Part shown: piece after piece, positions 10,471 through 20,617 of the stretch
Position numbering within the stretch: position 1 is the stretch's first letter
Layout of the letters: each line of letters starts with the position of its first letter
Assembly: GCA_905221605.1 (NCBI GenBank)
Contig: CAJNDS010002100.1
Coordinates: 1-55,000, forward strand
DNA: 55,000 nt
Direction of reading: 5' to 3'
Source: Symbiodinium natans
Lineage: Eukaryota > Sar > Dinophyceae > Suessiales > Symbiodiniaceae
Notes under the pieces: generated by a model
Seen by the model: the letters and a program-made list of their open reading frames with translations, nothing else
What the model was told of the DNA's origin: nothing
The model's database searches: none
Program-made: the position numbers and the translations under genes

Positions 10471-10739
10471 CACCCCCGGGCCGAAAGTTTCGACCCACGG
10501 CACATGTTGGATGGCATGCAGACAGTGAAGGCTCCCGCGGAGTAGCGGAGTGCCGAAAAGTAGCGTTTTCCCTACGCCTGCTAGCGGAGAAATTAATACC
10601 CCGTTTTGAAAATATAGTACTAGAGTAGCTCCGGAGGAGGCCCCCAGCCCCATTGTGTCAGGAGTCTATGGGGAAGAGGGCGGGGTATGGGTGTAAGAAC
10701 CTCAAGATGCTGGTGGGTCGAACTATCGGCCCGGCGCAG
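10471..10739 (+). repeat. Segmental duplication, copy 1 (269 bp)
   Basis: Starts CACCCCCGGGCCGAAAG and ends CGGCCCGGCGCAG. It matches 11345-11613 with the same length and only about three substitutions seen. The same minus-strand open frame appears in both copies simply because they are duplicates. No product recognised. Confidence 0.95.
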
Positions 10740-11340
10740 CATGCGTTTTGGTGGCCAGAGTTTGCTTCAAAAAGATCCCACCTTTTTGAAGTTTGGGCAA
10801 GACCAGTGCTCCCCGAACGCATGCTGCGCCAGGCCGAAAGTTCGTCGCACTCACAACATAAGACAAGAAGACAGCAGAAAACCCCCTCTCCCCCTTAGAC
10901 TCCTGCACTCCAAGAGCGCCGGGTCCTCCTCCGGAACATTAAAAATAGTATAAGTTTATTCCAGGGGAATAATTCCTCCGCTGGCCAGGCTAGAACAAAA
11001 CCATGATGCAATACTCCGCTGTCCTCCGTCAACTTTGTCGAGTCTTGTCAAGAGCGACGAAACTTTATTCCTGGTCATGCTCTTCACAAGGCCGTTTCCA
11101 CTAAAAAATCTAGCGTCCTGCAGGACCTGGCCGGCGTCGGCATCGCGCAGAGAATGCGTTTTTGTGGCTAGAGTCTGCTTCAAAAAGTGCTTCCAGAAGG
11201 CAGCATGCGTTTTGGTCGCCAGAGTCTGCTTCAAAAGTGCTTACTGACAGCAGCATGCGTTTTGGTGGCCAGAGTCTGCTTGAAAAAGTGCTTACGGATG
11301 CGTTTTGGTGGCCAGAGTCTGCTTCAAAAAGTGCTTACGG
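10740..11340 (+). repeat. Interspersed 43-51 bp repeat units and nested hairpins
   Basis: A unit beginning ATGCGTTTTGGTGGCCAGAG and continuing TCTGCTTCAAAAAGTGCTT starts at 10741, 11154, 11205, 11255 and 11298; the last four are tandem. The first copy lies in a double inverted repeat: 10733-10746 pairs with 10817-10830 (GGCGCAGCATGCGT, exact) and inside it 10765-10774 pairs with 10782-10791 (CTTCAAAAAG, exact). Confidence 0.9.
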
Positions 11341-11344
11341 AAGG

Positions 11345-11613
11345 CACCCCCGGGCCGAAAGTTTCGACCCACGGCACATGTTGGATGGCATGCAGACAGT
11401 GAAGGCTCCCGCGGAGTAGTGGAGTGCCGAAAAGTAGCGTTTTCCCTACGCCTGCTAGCGGAGAAATTAATACCCCGTTTTGAAAATATAGTACTAGAGT
11501 AGCTCCGGAGGAGGCCCCCAGCCCCATTGTGTCAGGAGTCTATGGGGAAGAGGGCGGGGTATGGGTGTAAGAACCCCAAGATGTTGGTGGGTCGAACTAT
11601 CGGCCCGGCGCAG
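11345..11613 (+). repeat. Segmental duplication, copy 2 (269 bp)
   Basis: Direct-orientation copy of 10471-10739, immediately after the tandem 43-51 bp units, as if the intervening repeats took part in the duplication. Confidence 0.95.
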
Positions 11614-11854
11614 TAAGGGCCTAATCTGGCTCCCCCTAAACCCTAAGCCCTAAAGCCTGTACCCTAACTCCCCCCCAAAAAAAAACTGAAGAAGGGGGAA
11701 TAAGGGCCTATCCTGAGTCTTAGCAAGCACAGCAATCTGAGCATGCCCACCCCAGCACCGTCGCAGCGTAGCTGACAGACTCCACCATTCGTCCAGCCTG
11801 CCAGGGCAAGAAAGCACAGGAGCTGTGGTGAGTTCGGGATTGGAAGTACTGAGG

Positions 11855-12312
11855 TTGGGGTTTAGGTTTTGGGGTTTGGGGTTTGGGGTTTAGGGTTTAG
11901 GGTTCCCTAAACCTTAAACGCTAAACCTGTAAGGTTGTGGCATATGGCATAGAGTGCTCAGGCTTGGGATCTGAGGCTTGTGGGGGTTTGGGTGGTATCT
12001 CTCAACAAAGAAACCACGATTTCGTGGGGTTGTTCGACATTTTGGGGCCTCTCTCTCTGTGTCTCCAGGGACCAACAGGGGCCGACAACTTCGAACATCT
12101 GCAGGGTCTCCCGGGTCTTCGGGTGTGAGTACAGGCGTTCTCTTGCCATGACACTCCCTTAAAAGGGGACCCCTTATGTACCCCTTACAAACCCTATAAT
12201 CAGAACCCTGTAAAGAGGGTAAGGGACGATATTCAGGGCCCGTGAAACTACCCTTAGAGAAACCGCAAACCCTAAACCCCAAACCCCAAACCCTAAACCC
12301 TAAACCCTAAGC
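11855..12312. repeat. Degenerate arrays around a probable exon island
   Basis: TTTAGGG-type at 11855-11905 and CCCTAAA-type at 12265-12312. Between them, 11980-12123 is open on the plus strand (contains HDFVGLFDILGPLSL) and ends at a possible GT donor at 12124. It could be an upstream exon of the gene at 12342-13205. Confidence 0.6.
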
Positions 12313-12341
12313 CCCATAATCGCCGGACTCGGCCTTGCCAG

Positions 12342-13205
12342 GGACCAACGCCAATATCGAGGCGATACAGTCGGCGTGCCTTGGGGTTTCAGGAGGACTT
12401 GAAGCTGAAGGGTTTAGGGTTTAGGGTTTAGGGTTTAGGGTTTAGGTTTTAGGGTTTAGGGTTTAGGGTTTAGGGTTTAGGGTTTAGGGTTTAGAGTTTA
12501 GGGTTTAGGGTTTAGGAATTAGGGTTTAGGGTAAAGGCCCTGAACCCTGAACCGGGTTCGGGGCTTGTGCGTCAGAGTCCTTAAACACAAGACTCTGTAC
12601 CCACTGGGGTTTCGGGCTTGTGGTTTAGGATTTAGGATTTAGGATTTAGGATTTAGGATTTAGGGTTTAGGCTCAATTTCCACTCAACCCTCAGACCATC
12701 CACTTGCGCGCCAAGCCGCGAGACGATGACGAAGTTGCGTTTGCTGATTTCCTGGAAGCTGCTCTCACGAGATCGCATACTGCCCCAGGGCTTAGTGTTC
12801 AGGATTCAGGGCCCCTAAACCCTAAACCCTAAACCCTAAACCCTAAACCCTAAACCCTAAACCCTAAACCCTAAACCCTAAACCCTAAACCCTAAACCCT
12901 AAACCGCACCTCAACTACCCCCAGCTTAAATGAAGGCCCCCGCAAAGCTGCCGCACGGGGTCCATGTGGGGGTTGCGAAAATCAGGGACCCCTAAAAATA
13001 CCCCCAAATAGCAGGATTCCCGTATACTAAGGAACCCAATAAGTACACCGAATTTCGGAAACCCCCAAACCCTAAACCCTAAACCCTAAACCCTAAACCC
13101 CCAAATAAGAGATTTCGGAAACCTTCGCGTGCTGCGATGAGACCTGAAGATTCTATGCTGCGGCTTCGGGCCCTGCACCGCGGAGTCGTAGCAGCAATAA
13201 CATAG
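12342..13205 (+). CDS. Proposed multi-exon gene (3' part), unknown function
   Basis: Exons 12342-12411, 12576-12622, 12695-12796 and 13110-13205 join in phase through introns that start GT and end AG. Two of the three donors are GTTTAGG, lying in a TTTAGGG array. The last exon ends TAG. The third exon has a clear coding look (AKPRDDDEVAFADFLEAALT), as does the fourth (MRPEDSMLRLRALHRGVVAA). The third intron (12797-13109) contains a CCCTAAA array (12812-12905) and a family 4 inverted-repeat element. Product about 105 residues without upstream exons; no known domain recognised. The start is not resolved. Confidence 0.5.
12412..12905. repeat. Intronic heptamer arrays including a TTTAGGA block
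   Basis: TTTAGGG at 12412-12530, a run of the variant TTTAGGA at about 12625-12662, and CCCTAAA at 12812-12905. The orientation reverses within one proposed gene. Confidence 0.9.
12963..13067. mobile_element. MITE-like element, family 4
   Basis: The left end CCATGTGGGGGTTGCGAA pairs imperfectly with the right end TTTCGGAAACCCCCAAAC. The interior has AGGGACCCCTA and AGCAGGATTCCC motifs shared with 27383-27500 and 47821-47922. Confidence 0.55.
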
Positions 13206-13314
13206 CCCTAAACCCTAAGACAGAGGAAGCGGTAATCCCAACAAAGAGCACATGTAAGGTGAGGGTTTAGGGTTTGGGGTTTCGGGTTTAGGGTTTAGGG
13301 CTTAGGGCGTGGGC

Positions 13315-13470
13315 TTACTTGGAGGTTGACGGTACTTACTAACCAATTATAACTGTACTTATAACCCCACTTATAATACCCCTAAGGGGCCTTATAGGGG
13401 TTATCCCGATTAGAAGTAGGGTTATAAGCCCAGTTATAAGTGGTTATTACGTCCCATGAACCTCCAAGTA
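13315..13470. mobile_element. MITE-like element, family 3
   Basis: The left end TTACTTGGAGGTTGACGG pairs with the right end CATGAACCTCCAAGTA. The interior is built of TTATAAC/GTTATAA palindromic stretches. A half copy of the same family is at about 13711-13797, after the array 13605-13708. Confidence 0.7.
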
Positions 13471-13604
13471 GGGCCTAAACCCTAAACCCCGCCATAAAAG
13501 GAAAACAAAATGGGACGACGGCCCCGTGGCAAGCCGAGGTCTCCACGGCCCTCCGCATGTACGTCAGGAAAGCTGTAGCATATCTCTCCCTGACGCATGG
13601 TACT

Positions 13605-13708
13605 TTAGGGTTTAGGGTTTAGGGTTTAGGGTTTAGGGTTTAGGGTTTAGGGTTTAGGGTTTAGGGTTTAGGGTTTAGGGTTTAGGGTTTAGGGTTTAGG
13701 GTTTAGGG
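13605..13708 (+). repeat. Telomere-like array (TTTAGGG)n
   Basis: About 15 near-perfect heptamers between two family 3 elements. Confidence 0.95.
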
Positions 13709-13941
13709 TAGCCGGAAGTAGGGTTATAAGTACCCTAAACAGGGTTATAACCATACTTACAACCCCACTTTATAAAAACCCTGAACCTCCAAGTAGAGGA
13801 TGTGAAGGCTTAGGGTTTTAGGTTTTAGGGTGTAGGGGTTCAGGGCTTTAGGTTTCGGGTGTTGGTCCTACACGTTGAACAAACACCTAAATCCATGTAT
13901 AGGTATAAGTATGTATACACTATAACAAAAACAATCCCAAT

Positions 13942-14494
13942 TGAGGGTTTAGAATTCAGAGAACATGCGCAAGATGAGAGGACATGGACGACGAGAAGGA
14001 AGACCGCGGAACCTTCTGTACAGATTCATGCGAGCACCAGATCACATTATCATGATGCAAACGTGAAGTCGGTTGGCATTCGCAGATCAGACAGCTTTGA
14101 TTTCGCATTAGGCAACAGGAACCAGACTACCTTCGGCAGCAAGGTATCGGGAATGGTCACCGTCGATAACTAAACCCTAAACCCTGAACCCTAAACCCTA
14201 AACCCTGAACCCTAAACCCGTCGGATGTACTGCCAGGTCTCAGGTTCGTCGGAGAATAAGATCTGGTGTGAGCAGTTAAGACAACAAAAAAACCGGGTCC
14301 AAAGAGGAGCCGTGAGTCATGGGCAAGTTCACCTGAAACCCTAAACCCGAAACCCGAAACCCTAAACCCCCCCTGAAGCCCAAACCGCAAAGTTTCACGA
14401 GCTGAACAAAACGAAGAAACACATGTTGAAGGCGTTGGCGCGCTTCTTGGCAGCGCTTTTTGGCAGCCTAGATTCGCCTGAGAAGGCCCCATAA
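13942..14494 (+). CDS. Proposed 3-exon gene (3' part), basic protein of unknown function
   Basis: Exons about 13942-14143, 14273-14326 and 14393-14494 join at phase 0, with a GT(ATCG) donor at 14144, a GT donor at 14327 and AG acceptors. The last exon ends TAA. The first exon is hydrophilic (SVGIRRSDSFDFALG), the second basic (QLRQQKNRVQRGAVSHGQ), and the third starts FHELNKTKKHMLKALARFLA. Both introns contain CCCTAAA-type repeat. The open frame runs further upstream, to at least 13859, so the 5' end is not fixed. No domain recognised. The minus strand of 14290-14516 is also open but lacks an equally good chain. Confidence 0.5.
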
Positions 14495-14563
14495 TTTGGA
14501 TCTGCTTAGGCACCAAATCTACAGCAAACCCTAAACCCTAACCCTAAACCCTAAACCCTGAAC

Positions 14564-14645
14564 CCGCCTAGCTTTGCGCAAGGACTCTGGCCACTCCGGC
14601 GCGTGCCCGCAGGGCTTCTTGATCATCCTGGATGCTTTCGGATTT
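14564..14645 (+). other. Probable isolated exon
   Basis: After GCGCAAG the plus strand reads DSGHSGACPQGFLIILDAFG in a stop-free frame, up to possible GT or GC donors just before a TTTAGGA/TTTAGGG array. The minus strand is also open. No partner exons could be linked. Confidence 0.3.
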
Positions 14646-14659
14646 GGGGGTGCTAGGTT

Positions 14660-14780
14660 CAGGGATTTAGGATTTAGGATTTAGGATTTAGGGTTTAGGG
14701 TTTAGGGTTTAGGGTTTAGGGTTTAGGGTTTAGGGTTTAGGGTTTAGGGTTTAGGGTTTAGGGTTTAGGGTTTAGGGCTT
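14660..14780 (+). repeat. Telomere-like array with a TTTAGGA start
   Basis: Three or four TTTAGGA units, then about 13 TTTAGGG units. Nearby are a G run at about 14822-14840 and a (CG)n run at 14969-14990. Confidence 0.95.
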
Positions 14781-15030
14781 TGGGGCCTGACATGGCCGGG
14801 GAAGTTTGGGAATGCACTTGGTGGGGGGGGGGGGGGGGGTTAAGGGGGTACAAGGAGGGACATATCTTCTATAGTCCCTACCTAGGTAGCCCCTAGATCC
14901 CCAAAAACGGCCTTCTAAGGGGTCCCTGCGGTAGTTCCTGAAATCCTTGCGGCACCAACTTCGTACTTCGCGCGCGCGCGCGCGCGCGCGTTTGAGAGGC
15001 CAAGCCCAAGGGCCCCTTTAAAGAGGCATA

Positions 15031-15960
15031 TTCCCTTAGAAGATGAGAGGGTTCCTGATAAGGGTCTAAGGAATATTCCTAAACTAAGGGGGGGGTGTAT
15101 AAAGGAATCTTCCCTTAGAAGATGAGAGGGTTCCTGATAAGGGTCTAAGGAATATTCCTAAACTAAGGGGGTGGTATATAAAGGAATCTTCCCTTAGAAG
15201 ATGAGAGAGTTCCTGATAAGGGTCTAAGGAAGATTCCTAAACTAAGGGGGGGGTATATAAAGGAATCTTCCCTTAGAAGATGAGAGGGTTCCTGATAAGG
15301 GTCTAAGGAACATTCCTAAACTAAGGGGGGGGTATATAAAGGAATATTCCCTTAGAAGATGAGAGGGTTCCTGATAAGGGTCTAAGGAATATTCCTAAAC
15401 TAAGGGGGCATATAAAGGAATATTCCTTTAGAAGATGAGAGGGTTCCTGATAAGGGTCTAAGGAACATTCCTAAACTAAGGGGGCATATAAAGGAATCTT
15501 CCCTTAGAAGATGAGAGGGTTCCTGATAAGGGTCTAAGGAATATTCCTAAACTAAGGGGGTGGTATATAAAGGAATCTTCCCTTAGAAGATGAGAGGGTT
15601 CCTGATAAGGGTCTAAGGAAGATTCCTAAACTAAGGGGGGGGTATATAAAGGAATCTTCCCTTAGAAGATGAGAGGGTTCCTGATAAGGGTCTAAGGAAC
15701 ATTCCTAAACTAAGGGGGGGTATATAAAGGAATATTCCCTTAGAAGATGAGAGGGTTCCTGATAAGGGTCTAAGGAATATTCCTAAACTAAGGGGGCATA
15801 TAAAGGAATATTCCTTTAGAAGATGAGAGGGTTCCTGATAAGGGTCTAAGGAACATTCCTAAACTAAGGGGGCATATAAAGGAATCTTCCCTTAGAAGAT
15901 GAGAGGGTTCCTGATAAGGGTCTAAGGAATATTCCTTCCTTAAGGGGGTGTGGGAGTCTC
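15031..15960 (+). repeat. 76-79 bp satellite, 12 copies, with a five-unit higher-order repeat
   Basis: Units start TTCCCTTAGAAGATGAGAGG at 15031, 15110, 15189, 15268, 15347, 15423, 15499, 15578, 15657, 15735, 15811 and 15887. Marker differences in the second half of the unit (AATATT, AAGATT, AACATT; GGTGG, GGGGGG or GGCAT linkers) show that units 2-6 repeat in the same order as units 7-11, a period of about 389 bp. Each unit contains AAGGAATATTCCT and TATATAAAGGAAT. The last unit runs into GGGAGTCTCTGGG, an end of the family 1 element. Confidence 0.95.
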
Positions 15961-16051
15961 TGGGCAGGACAGGCGTGCCTAAACCGTAAACCCCTAAAGC
16001 CAGCGACACGAAGCTGAAGGAAGGAGTGCTGGGAAAGAAAACCTAGCAGCC

Positions 16052-16165
16052 CTTGGGTTTAGGGTTTAGGGTTTAGGGTTTAGGGTTTAGGGTTTAGGGT
16101 TGAGGGTTGAGGGTTGAGGGTTTAGGGTTTAGGGCTCCCTAAACCCTAAACCCTAAACCCTAAGT
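16052..16165. repeat. Telomere-like arrays meeting head to head
   Basis: TTTAGGG with a TTGAGGG block at 16052-16135, then directly CCCTAAA at 16138-16165. The junction is AGGGCTCCCTAAA. Confidence 0.9.
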
Positions 16166-16936
16166 CTAAGGCCCATCTTGAAACAGTTGAGTGGCTTTGC
16201 CATTCTTCAGGTTTGAAGATGTCACCAGGTCTCTACAACATTTTTCGGTTTTGTTTTGGGCATCCTGCTCTTATGCGGCCCCGATGTTTTGGGGGTGCGA
16301 AAAGGGACCCGAGTATGTTTCCCGCGATTTGGCTTCAGGTTCCAGAGGCGCGATAAAGAATCCCTAGGAAGTATGGTCTATTCCTTATCCGAACCCGAAA
16401 CTCTGAACCCCGTGCGTTGATTGAGAATGTCTTGGGCCACCAGGACGAAATCAGAAATCTAACCCAACACCGACACCCAAAGTTCTGGTCTGTCTGGAGC
16501 ATCCCTGTACCTGAAAAAGGTACACCCCGTGATTCCGGAAGCTTCCCTGCAGTATAGGTTGCTCTACCCATTAGTGGTTAAGAGCGGGCGGGGTGGGCGC
16601 CTATTTATGAGATGCGCGGATTACGGTTTAATCATAAAGTGCAACAGAGCCAAACGCCGTGGACGACCACATGGTGAGTTCTCTAAACTAGGGTCCCTTT
16701 TTGGGTACCCTAAATATTAGGGGCCGCCCTAAAGTAGGGACCCCAAAAGTGAAGAGAAGTGACCACATGACATGTGAGGGACACGGCGAGCCAAATGCAA
16801 ATGAGGGCCCTGCTTCACCCCCTGGCTGTGGGCGTATCTCGCCAACTGGGCAGGAAAGGACTTCAAGGTTTGGGGTTACGGTGTGGGGTTTGGGGTTTAG
16901 GGCTTAGAGTTCAGCTTGCAACTGTAGGTAAAAATT
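16166..16936. other. 770-bp stretch with exon-like islands, not resolved
   Basis: Stop-free frames are seen at about 16150-16205 and 16210-16340 on the plus strand and 16335-16571 on the minus strand; no consistent chain was found. Bases 16691-16757 hold a weak palindrome GGGTCCCTTTTTGGG...GTAGGGACCCC. Confidence 0.3.
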
Positions 16937-17656
16937 ATGAAGCCACTGATACAAAGTCGAACGAAGCGGTTAAAGGCTAAACTGAGTGAGACTGGGGCCG
17001 TCGGTCAGGGCGACGCACCGCAGCCGGCACAAAGTCCCGCAGGGCGGCGGCCCGAGAATGAGGGTTTAGGGTCTAGGGTCTAGGGTCTAGGGTCTAGGGT
17101 CTAGGGTCTAGGGTCTAGGGTCTAGGGTCTAGGGTTTAGGGTTTAGGGTTTAGGGTTTAGGGTCAGAAAGCCCTTCTCCACGCCCTGGCGTTGCTTGCTG
17201 AAGGGCTCAAGGCGCGTCGAGCCAACCCCCCCAACGACAATCCCGGGACGATCAGAAAGCAAGGGAACCCTGAACCCACAAAGGTCGTTTAGGGTTTAGG
17301 GTTTAAGGTTTAGGGTTTAGGATCAAGTGAAGACTCGGGACGAGTGCAAGCGGGGGTGGGGTATACCACTGGGACCATTTCCTGAGGGCTTATGGAGTTC
17401 AAAGGGTATAGGATCAACCCCCACAAGGCTTCAAGGGGCACCCCAACGAGCGCTAACGGGTCGAGCTGTAGTGAGGACCCTAAACCCTAAACCCTAAACC
17501 TTTGCGTCTGAGTTTGGTGCATATCTGAACGGGTGGCAGGCGGTCATGGGCTTGATGTCGCCCAGAACCTTAGCAGGGTTGCATATCCATTGTTGGCTCT
17601 TTTCGGGCTTAGGGGGGCCAAGCTTGCAGCAAGCTTCTAGCGGTTACACGGAGTAA
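16937..17656 (+). CDS. Proposed complete 4-exon gene, 164 aa, unknown function
   Basis: Exons 16937-17059, 17167-17283, 17333-17470 and 17540-17656 all join at phase 0, from ATG (an in-frame TAG lies four codons upstream) to TAA. Intron starts are GA(GGGTTTAGG), GT(CGTTTAGGG) and GT(GAGGACCC), and all end AG. The first two are almost nothing but TTTAGGG/TCTAGGG heptamers; the second is only 49 nt. Residues 1-41 are basic then Pro/Gly-rich; 42-80 include KALLHALALLAEGLKARRA; 81-126 include TRDECKRGWGIPLGPFPEGL. That last motif is loosely like a Glu...Gly-Trp...Gly-Pro-Phe pattern I associate with dinoflagellate reverse-transcriptase-like proteins, which is tentative. The very short introns are the main doubt. 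Confidence 0.5.
17062..17165 (+). repeat. TCTAGGG variant array
   Basis: About ten consecutive units of TCTAGGG between short TTTAGGG runs. A single variant has been locally amplified inside a proposed intron. Confidence 0.95.
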
Positions 17657-17734
17657 TGGTCGGGGCGGTATGTGGCTTTTAAGCACTAGGCGCCGAGAGC
17701 CCAAAGGCATCGCTGCAAAATCAAAAAGAGATTT

Positions 17735-18035
17735 TGTTGTTAGGGTTTAGGGTCTCGGGTTTAGGGTTTAGGGCTTTAGGGTTTTAGGGTTTCAGGGCTT
17801 TCGGGCGGCTAAGGCTCCAGCGCAAGGGCCATAGACTTCACCCAGCCTGAGCAGACGCGCTGCTTGCAGAGTTTAGGGTGTAGGGTTTAGGGTTTAGGGT
17901 TTAGGGTTTAGGAACTCAAAAAGCACGTGTGGGCTTGGGAAATAAGTAGCATTGCAAATGCCCCAGATAGGGTTTAGAAGTACAGCTACCATACTTAGAA
18001 CCCTATTCAGAACTACCCGTGAACCTCCAAGTATC
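17735..18035 (+). repeat. Short arrays and a half element
   Basis: Degenerate TTTAGGG at 17737-17800 and 17870-17910, followed by a family 3 half element (17985-18035, ending GTGAACCTCCAAGTA). The island 17805-17865 is open on the minus strand. Confidence 0.6.
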
Positions 18036-18600
18036 GAACGGTCACCAGAGCTTCGCAGCAGGAGCATTCGTAATGGTGGCCCTGAGGCACGAACGATTCC
18101 ATACGCATACTCTTGGCAGTACAAGAACAAGGAAAATGGTAGTAGCAAATGAAACCGGACGACGACAACTACTGAGTCCTACTACCACCACCACCATCAC
18201 GACCACGACCACTGCCGCCGATGCCGCTACTGCTACGGCTACTGCTAGCGCTAACCCCTGCTTACATGAGGGCTCCACTTTGGCAGAGACCGAGGAAGGA
18301 TCCGTTTCGTCTTCGACCCTCAATCAGACATGCTGAAGTGGGGGTCTCCGAAGATAGTAGTACTCTTTTGGGGGGGGAGGGGTCCCTTTAAGGGATCTAT
18401 TCTATTTGGGGGGTAAAAGGGGTACCCCCCTATTTTGGGGAATACCCAAGTCGATCACTGACATCCTGGGCCCCCGAGCGCATGGTCCAGCATCAACTTT
18501 GTGCCGGGACCCAACTTTTTGCAGATCTGCCCACGGAGCCCAAGACCGCGTAAAGTTGAGGGGGTTTTAGGGTTTAGAGTTTAGGGTGTAGGGTTTAGAA
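18036..18600. other. Trinucleotide-rich island, no gene supported
   Basis: Bases 18178-18250 are imperfect ACC/ACG/GCT triplet repeats that give Thr/Ala runs in translation. Bases 18365-18450 hold G- and T-rich palindromic sequence (GGGGTCCCTTTAAGGG). I see no convincing gene. Confidence 0.5.
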
Positions 18601-18836
18601 TTTAGAGTTTAGGGTGCCTATGCACTTCTGGGGCCTGGTGGAGGTAATGGAGCTGCCAAACGCTTATATAGGTTCCATGGTCTATTCTCTGATTGAAGAG
18701 TCTGCTGGAGTGTACATTGTACGGAGAGTTGTTCTGCTAAGAGATTCTACGATGACAGGCACCACCTCTAACAGGGCTTTCAGCTCGCTAGCCGGGTCTG
18801 TTGAATTGGGCACAGGGTGCGATGGCAGGCTGGGTG

Positions 18837-19156
18837 GCGGGGACTGCGGGTCAGGGAGCATCGCGGCTGATGTTCTTGCACTGGTCAGGGTCGTTGGGCA
18901 AAGGTTGCCGTGGCTGATACCCGCGATGCTCATGATCGTTGGCCAGGGACTGCTTGGTCAGGGTCAGGGAGTATCACGGCTGACCCTCATGATGCTCACT
19001 GCCCAACCGTGTTGGGCAAGTGCCGCAGCTGATGCGCATGATGCTCACTGGCATGGGGACTGCTGGGTCAGGGAGCGTCGCGGCTGATGCTCATGATGAT
19101 CACTGGTTGGGGCGTGTTGGGCAACGGGTGCGGGGGCTGATTCCCATGATGACCTA
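18837..19156 (+). repeat. Degenerate minisatellite
   Basis: Imperfect units around GGGGACTGCTGGGTCAGGGA and GCTGATGCTCATGATGCTCA recur at about 18837, 18945 and 19053, with GTGTTGGGCAA segments between. An open frame from 18614 to 19087 runs through it and is probably a by-product of the repeat. Confidence 0.7.
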
Positions 19157-19159
19157 AAT

Positions 19160-19910
19160 CCTAAAGCCCGAAAACCTGAAACCTAAATCCTAAAACCCTA
19201 AGGCCGACAACCCCAAATCCTAAAACCCTAAATCCTACAACCCTTATCCCTGAACCCGAAAGAAATCCTAACACCCTAACCCCCCCAAACCCTAAACCCC
19301 TAAACCTAAACCCCTAAACCCTAAACCCTAGACCCCTAAACCCGAAACCCCTAAACCCTAAACCCCTAAACCCTAAACCCCTAAACCCTAAACCCCAAAC
19401 CCTAAACCCTGCATGGCTTTCCTACGTTGACTTCTCCAGGCCGAAACCCAGAAGCTGCAGCCTGAAACACCCTGAAACTCGAGGCCCAATTTCCCCAACA
19501 CCAAACCCTAAACCCTAAACCCTAAACCCTAAACCCCACAGAAGGCCTGAACCTTAAACCCCAGAAACATACAAACTCATCCCTTTTCACTTATGTAGGC
19601 TCATCCCTTTTTAAACCATGGGACTGAAGAAAACTCTATAACAACTCATTGATACCTATAATCTCTCAACCCGGCACCCCGACTTGGCACCCGTTAGGGT
19701 TGAGCGTTTAGGGGGGTTTTGGGTTTAGGGTTTCGGGTTCAGGGTCGGTTTAGGGTTAGGGGTTAGGGGTTAGGGTTTAAGGTTTAGGGGTTAGGGTTTA
19801 GGGTTTAGGGTCTAGGGTTTAGGGTTTAGGGTTTAGGGTTTAGGGTTTCGGGCTTAGGGTTTAGGGTTTAGGGCGTAGGGCTTAGGGTTTAGGGTTTAGG
19901 GTTTAGGGCT
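19160..19910. repeat. Degenerate heptamer/octamer arrays, orientation switch
   Basis: CCTAAATCCTAAAACC-type and CCCCTAAACCCTAAA-type at 19160-19410, CCCTAAA at 19503-19540, and TTTAGGG with GGTTAGGG and CTTAGGG at 19690-19910. Islands 19411-19500 and 19545-19690 hold no recognised gene. Confidence 0.85.
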
Positions 19911-20217
19911 CTGCGGGCCTCTACCGCTGTCTGCACGCACCGGAAGTAAAGCGAAGAGACCACAATCTGGAGGGAGCTGTCCGACCTGCGACGTGGAGTA
20001 TCGACGGCCACGGCTTTGGGGCCTAGGGCTGAGTGGGGGTTCAGGGTTTGCACTTCAGGGTTCTACCCTAAACCCTAAACCCGAAACCCTAAACCCGCAA
20101 CCCCAAGCCCTAAAGGGCTTGGGACTCCTTTGGACACTCTCACGCGCGTCCAGCACACCCCGAGGGAGAGCTCCCGTCCCTGAGCAGGCGAAACCCAGAG
20201 TCGACACCAAAGTCTGG

Positions 20218-20300
20218 GGGGTATGTGGGGGGGTATGTGGGGGGTATGTGGGGGGTATGTGGGGGGTATGTGGGGGGTATGTGGGGGGGTTTGTGGAGGT
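20218..20300 (+). repeat. GTATGTGGGGGG minisatellite
   Basis: About six tandem copies of a 12-bp G-rich unit GTATGTGGGGGG. It is probably able to form G-quadruplexes. Confidence 0.95.
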
Positions 20301-20344
20301 ATCTGGTGGGACTTAGGGTTGAGGGATTTAGGGACTTCGAGTTT

Positions 20345-20440
20345 AGGGTGTAGGGACATTTAGGGTTTAGGGTTTAGGGTTTAGGGTTTGGGGTTTGGGG
20401 TTTGGGGTTTAGGGTTTAGGGTTTAGGGTTTAGGGTTTAA
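20345..20440 (+). repeat. Telomere-like array with a TTTGGGG block
   Basis: TTTAGGG units enclosing three TTTGGGG units, followed by a (GGGACTTA)-like run near 20470-20510. Confidence 0.9.
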
Positions 20441-20617
20441 GGACCTAGATGTTAGGGCGTACTTACTGAGGGTCTAGGGACTTAGGGACTTAGGGACTTA
20501 GGGACTTTGGGCTGCACGCAAATCCCTAAACCATAAGACCCTAAAACCCTAAAACCATAAAACCCTAAGGCCTAAACCCCGAAACCCGAAACACCACCCA
20601 TAAACCCTACACCCCCG

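Noticed and set aside
10327-11527. Repeated minus-strand gene (frame seen at 10327-10653 and 11324-11527)
   Set aside because: The same frame occurs twice because the DNA is duplicated; no splice context or domain supports coding.
15031-15960. CRISPR array
   Set aside because: The whole 76-79 bp unit repeats with no unique spacers, and no cas-like genes are present.
18614-19087. 157-codon plus-strand gene
   Set aside because: More than half lies in a degenerate minisatellite and no splice or domain evidence exists.
20075-20359. Pro/Thr-rich and Gly-rich open frames
   Set aside because: Products of the GTATGTGGGGGG minisatellite and heptamers.
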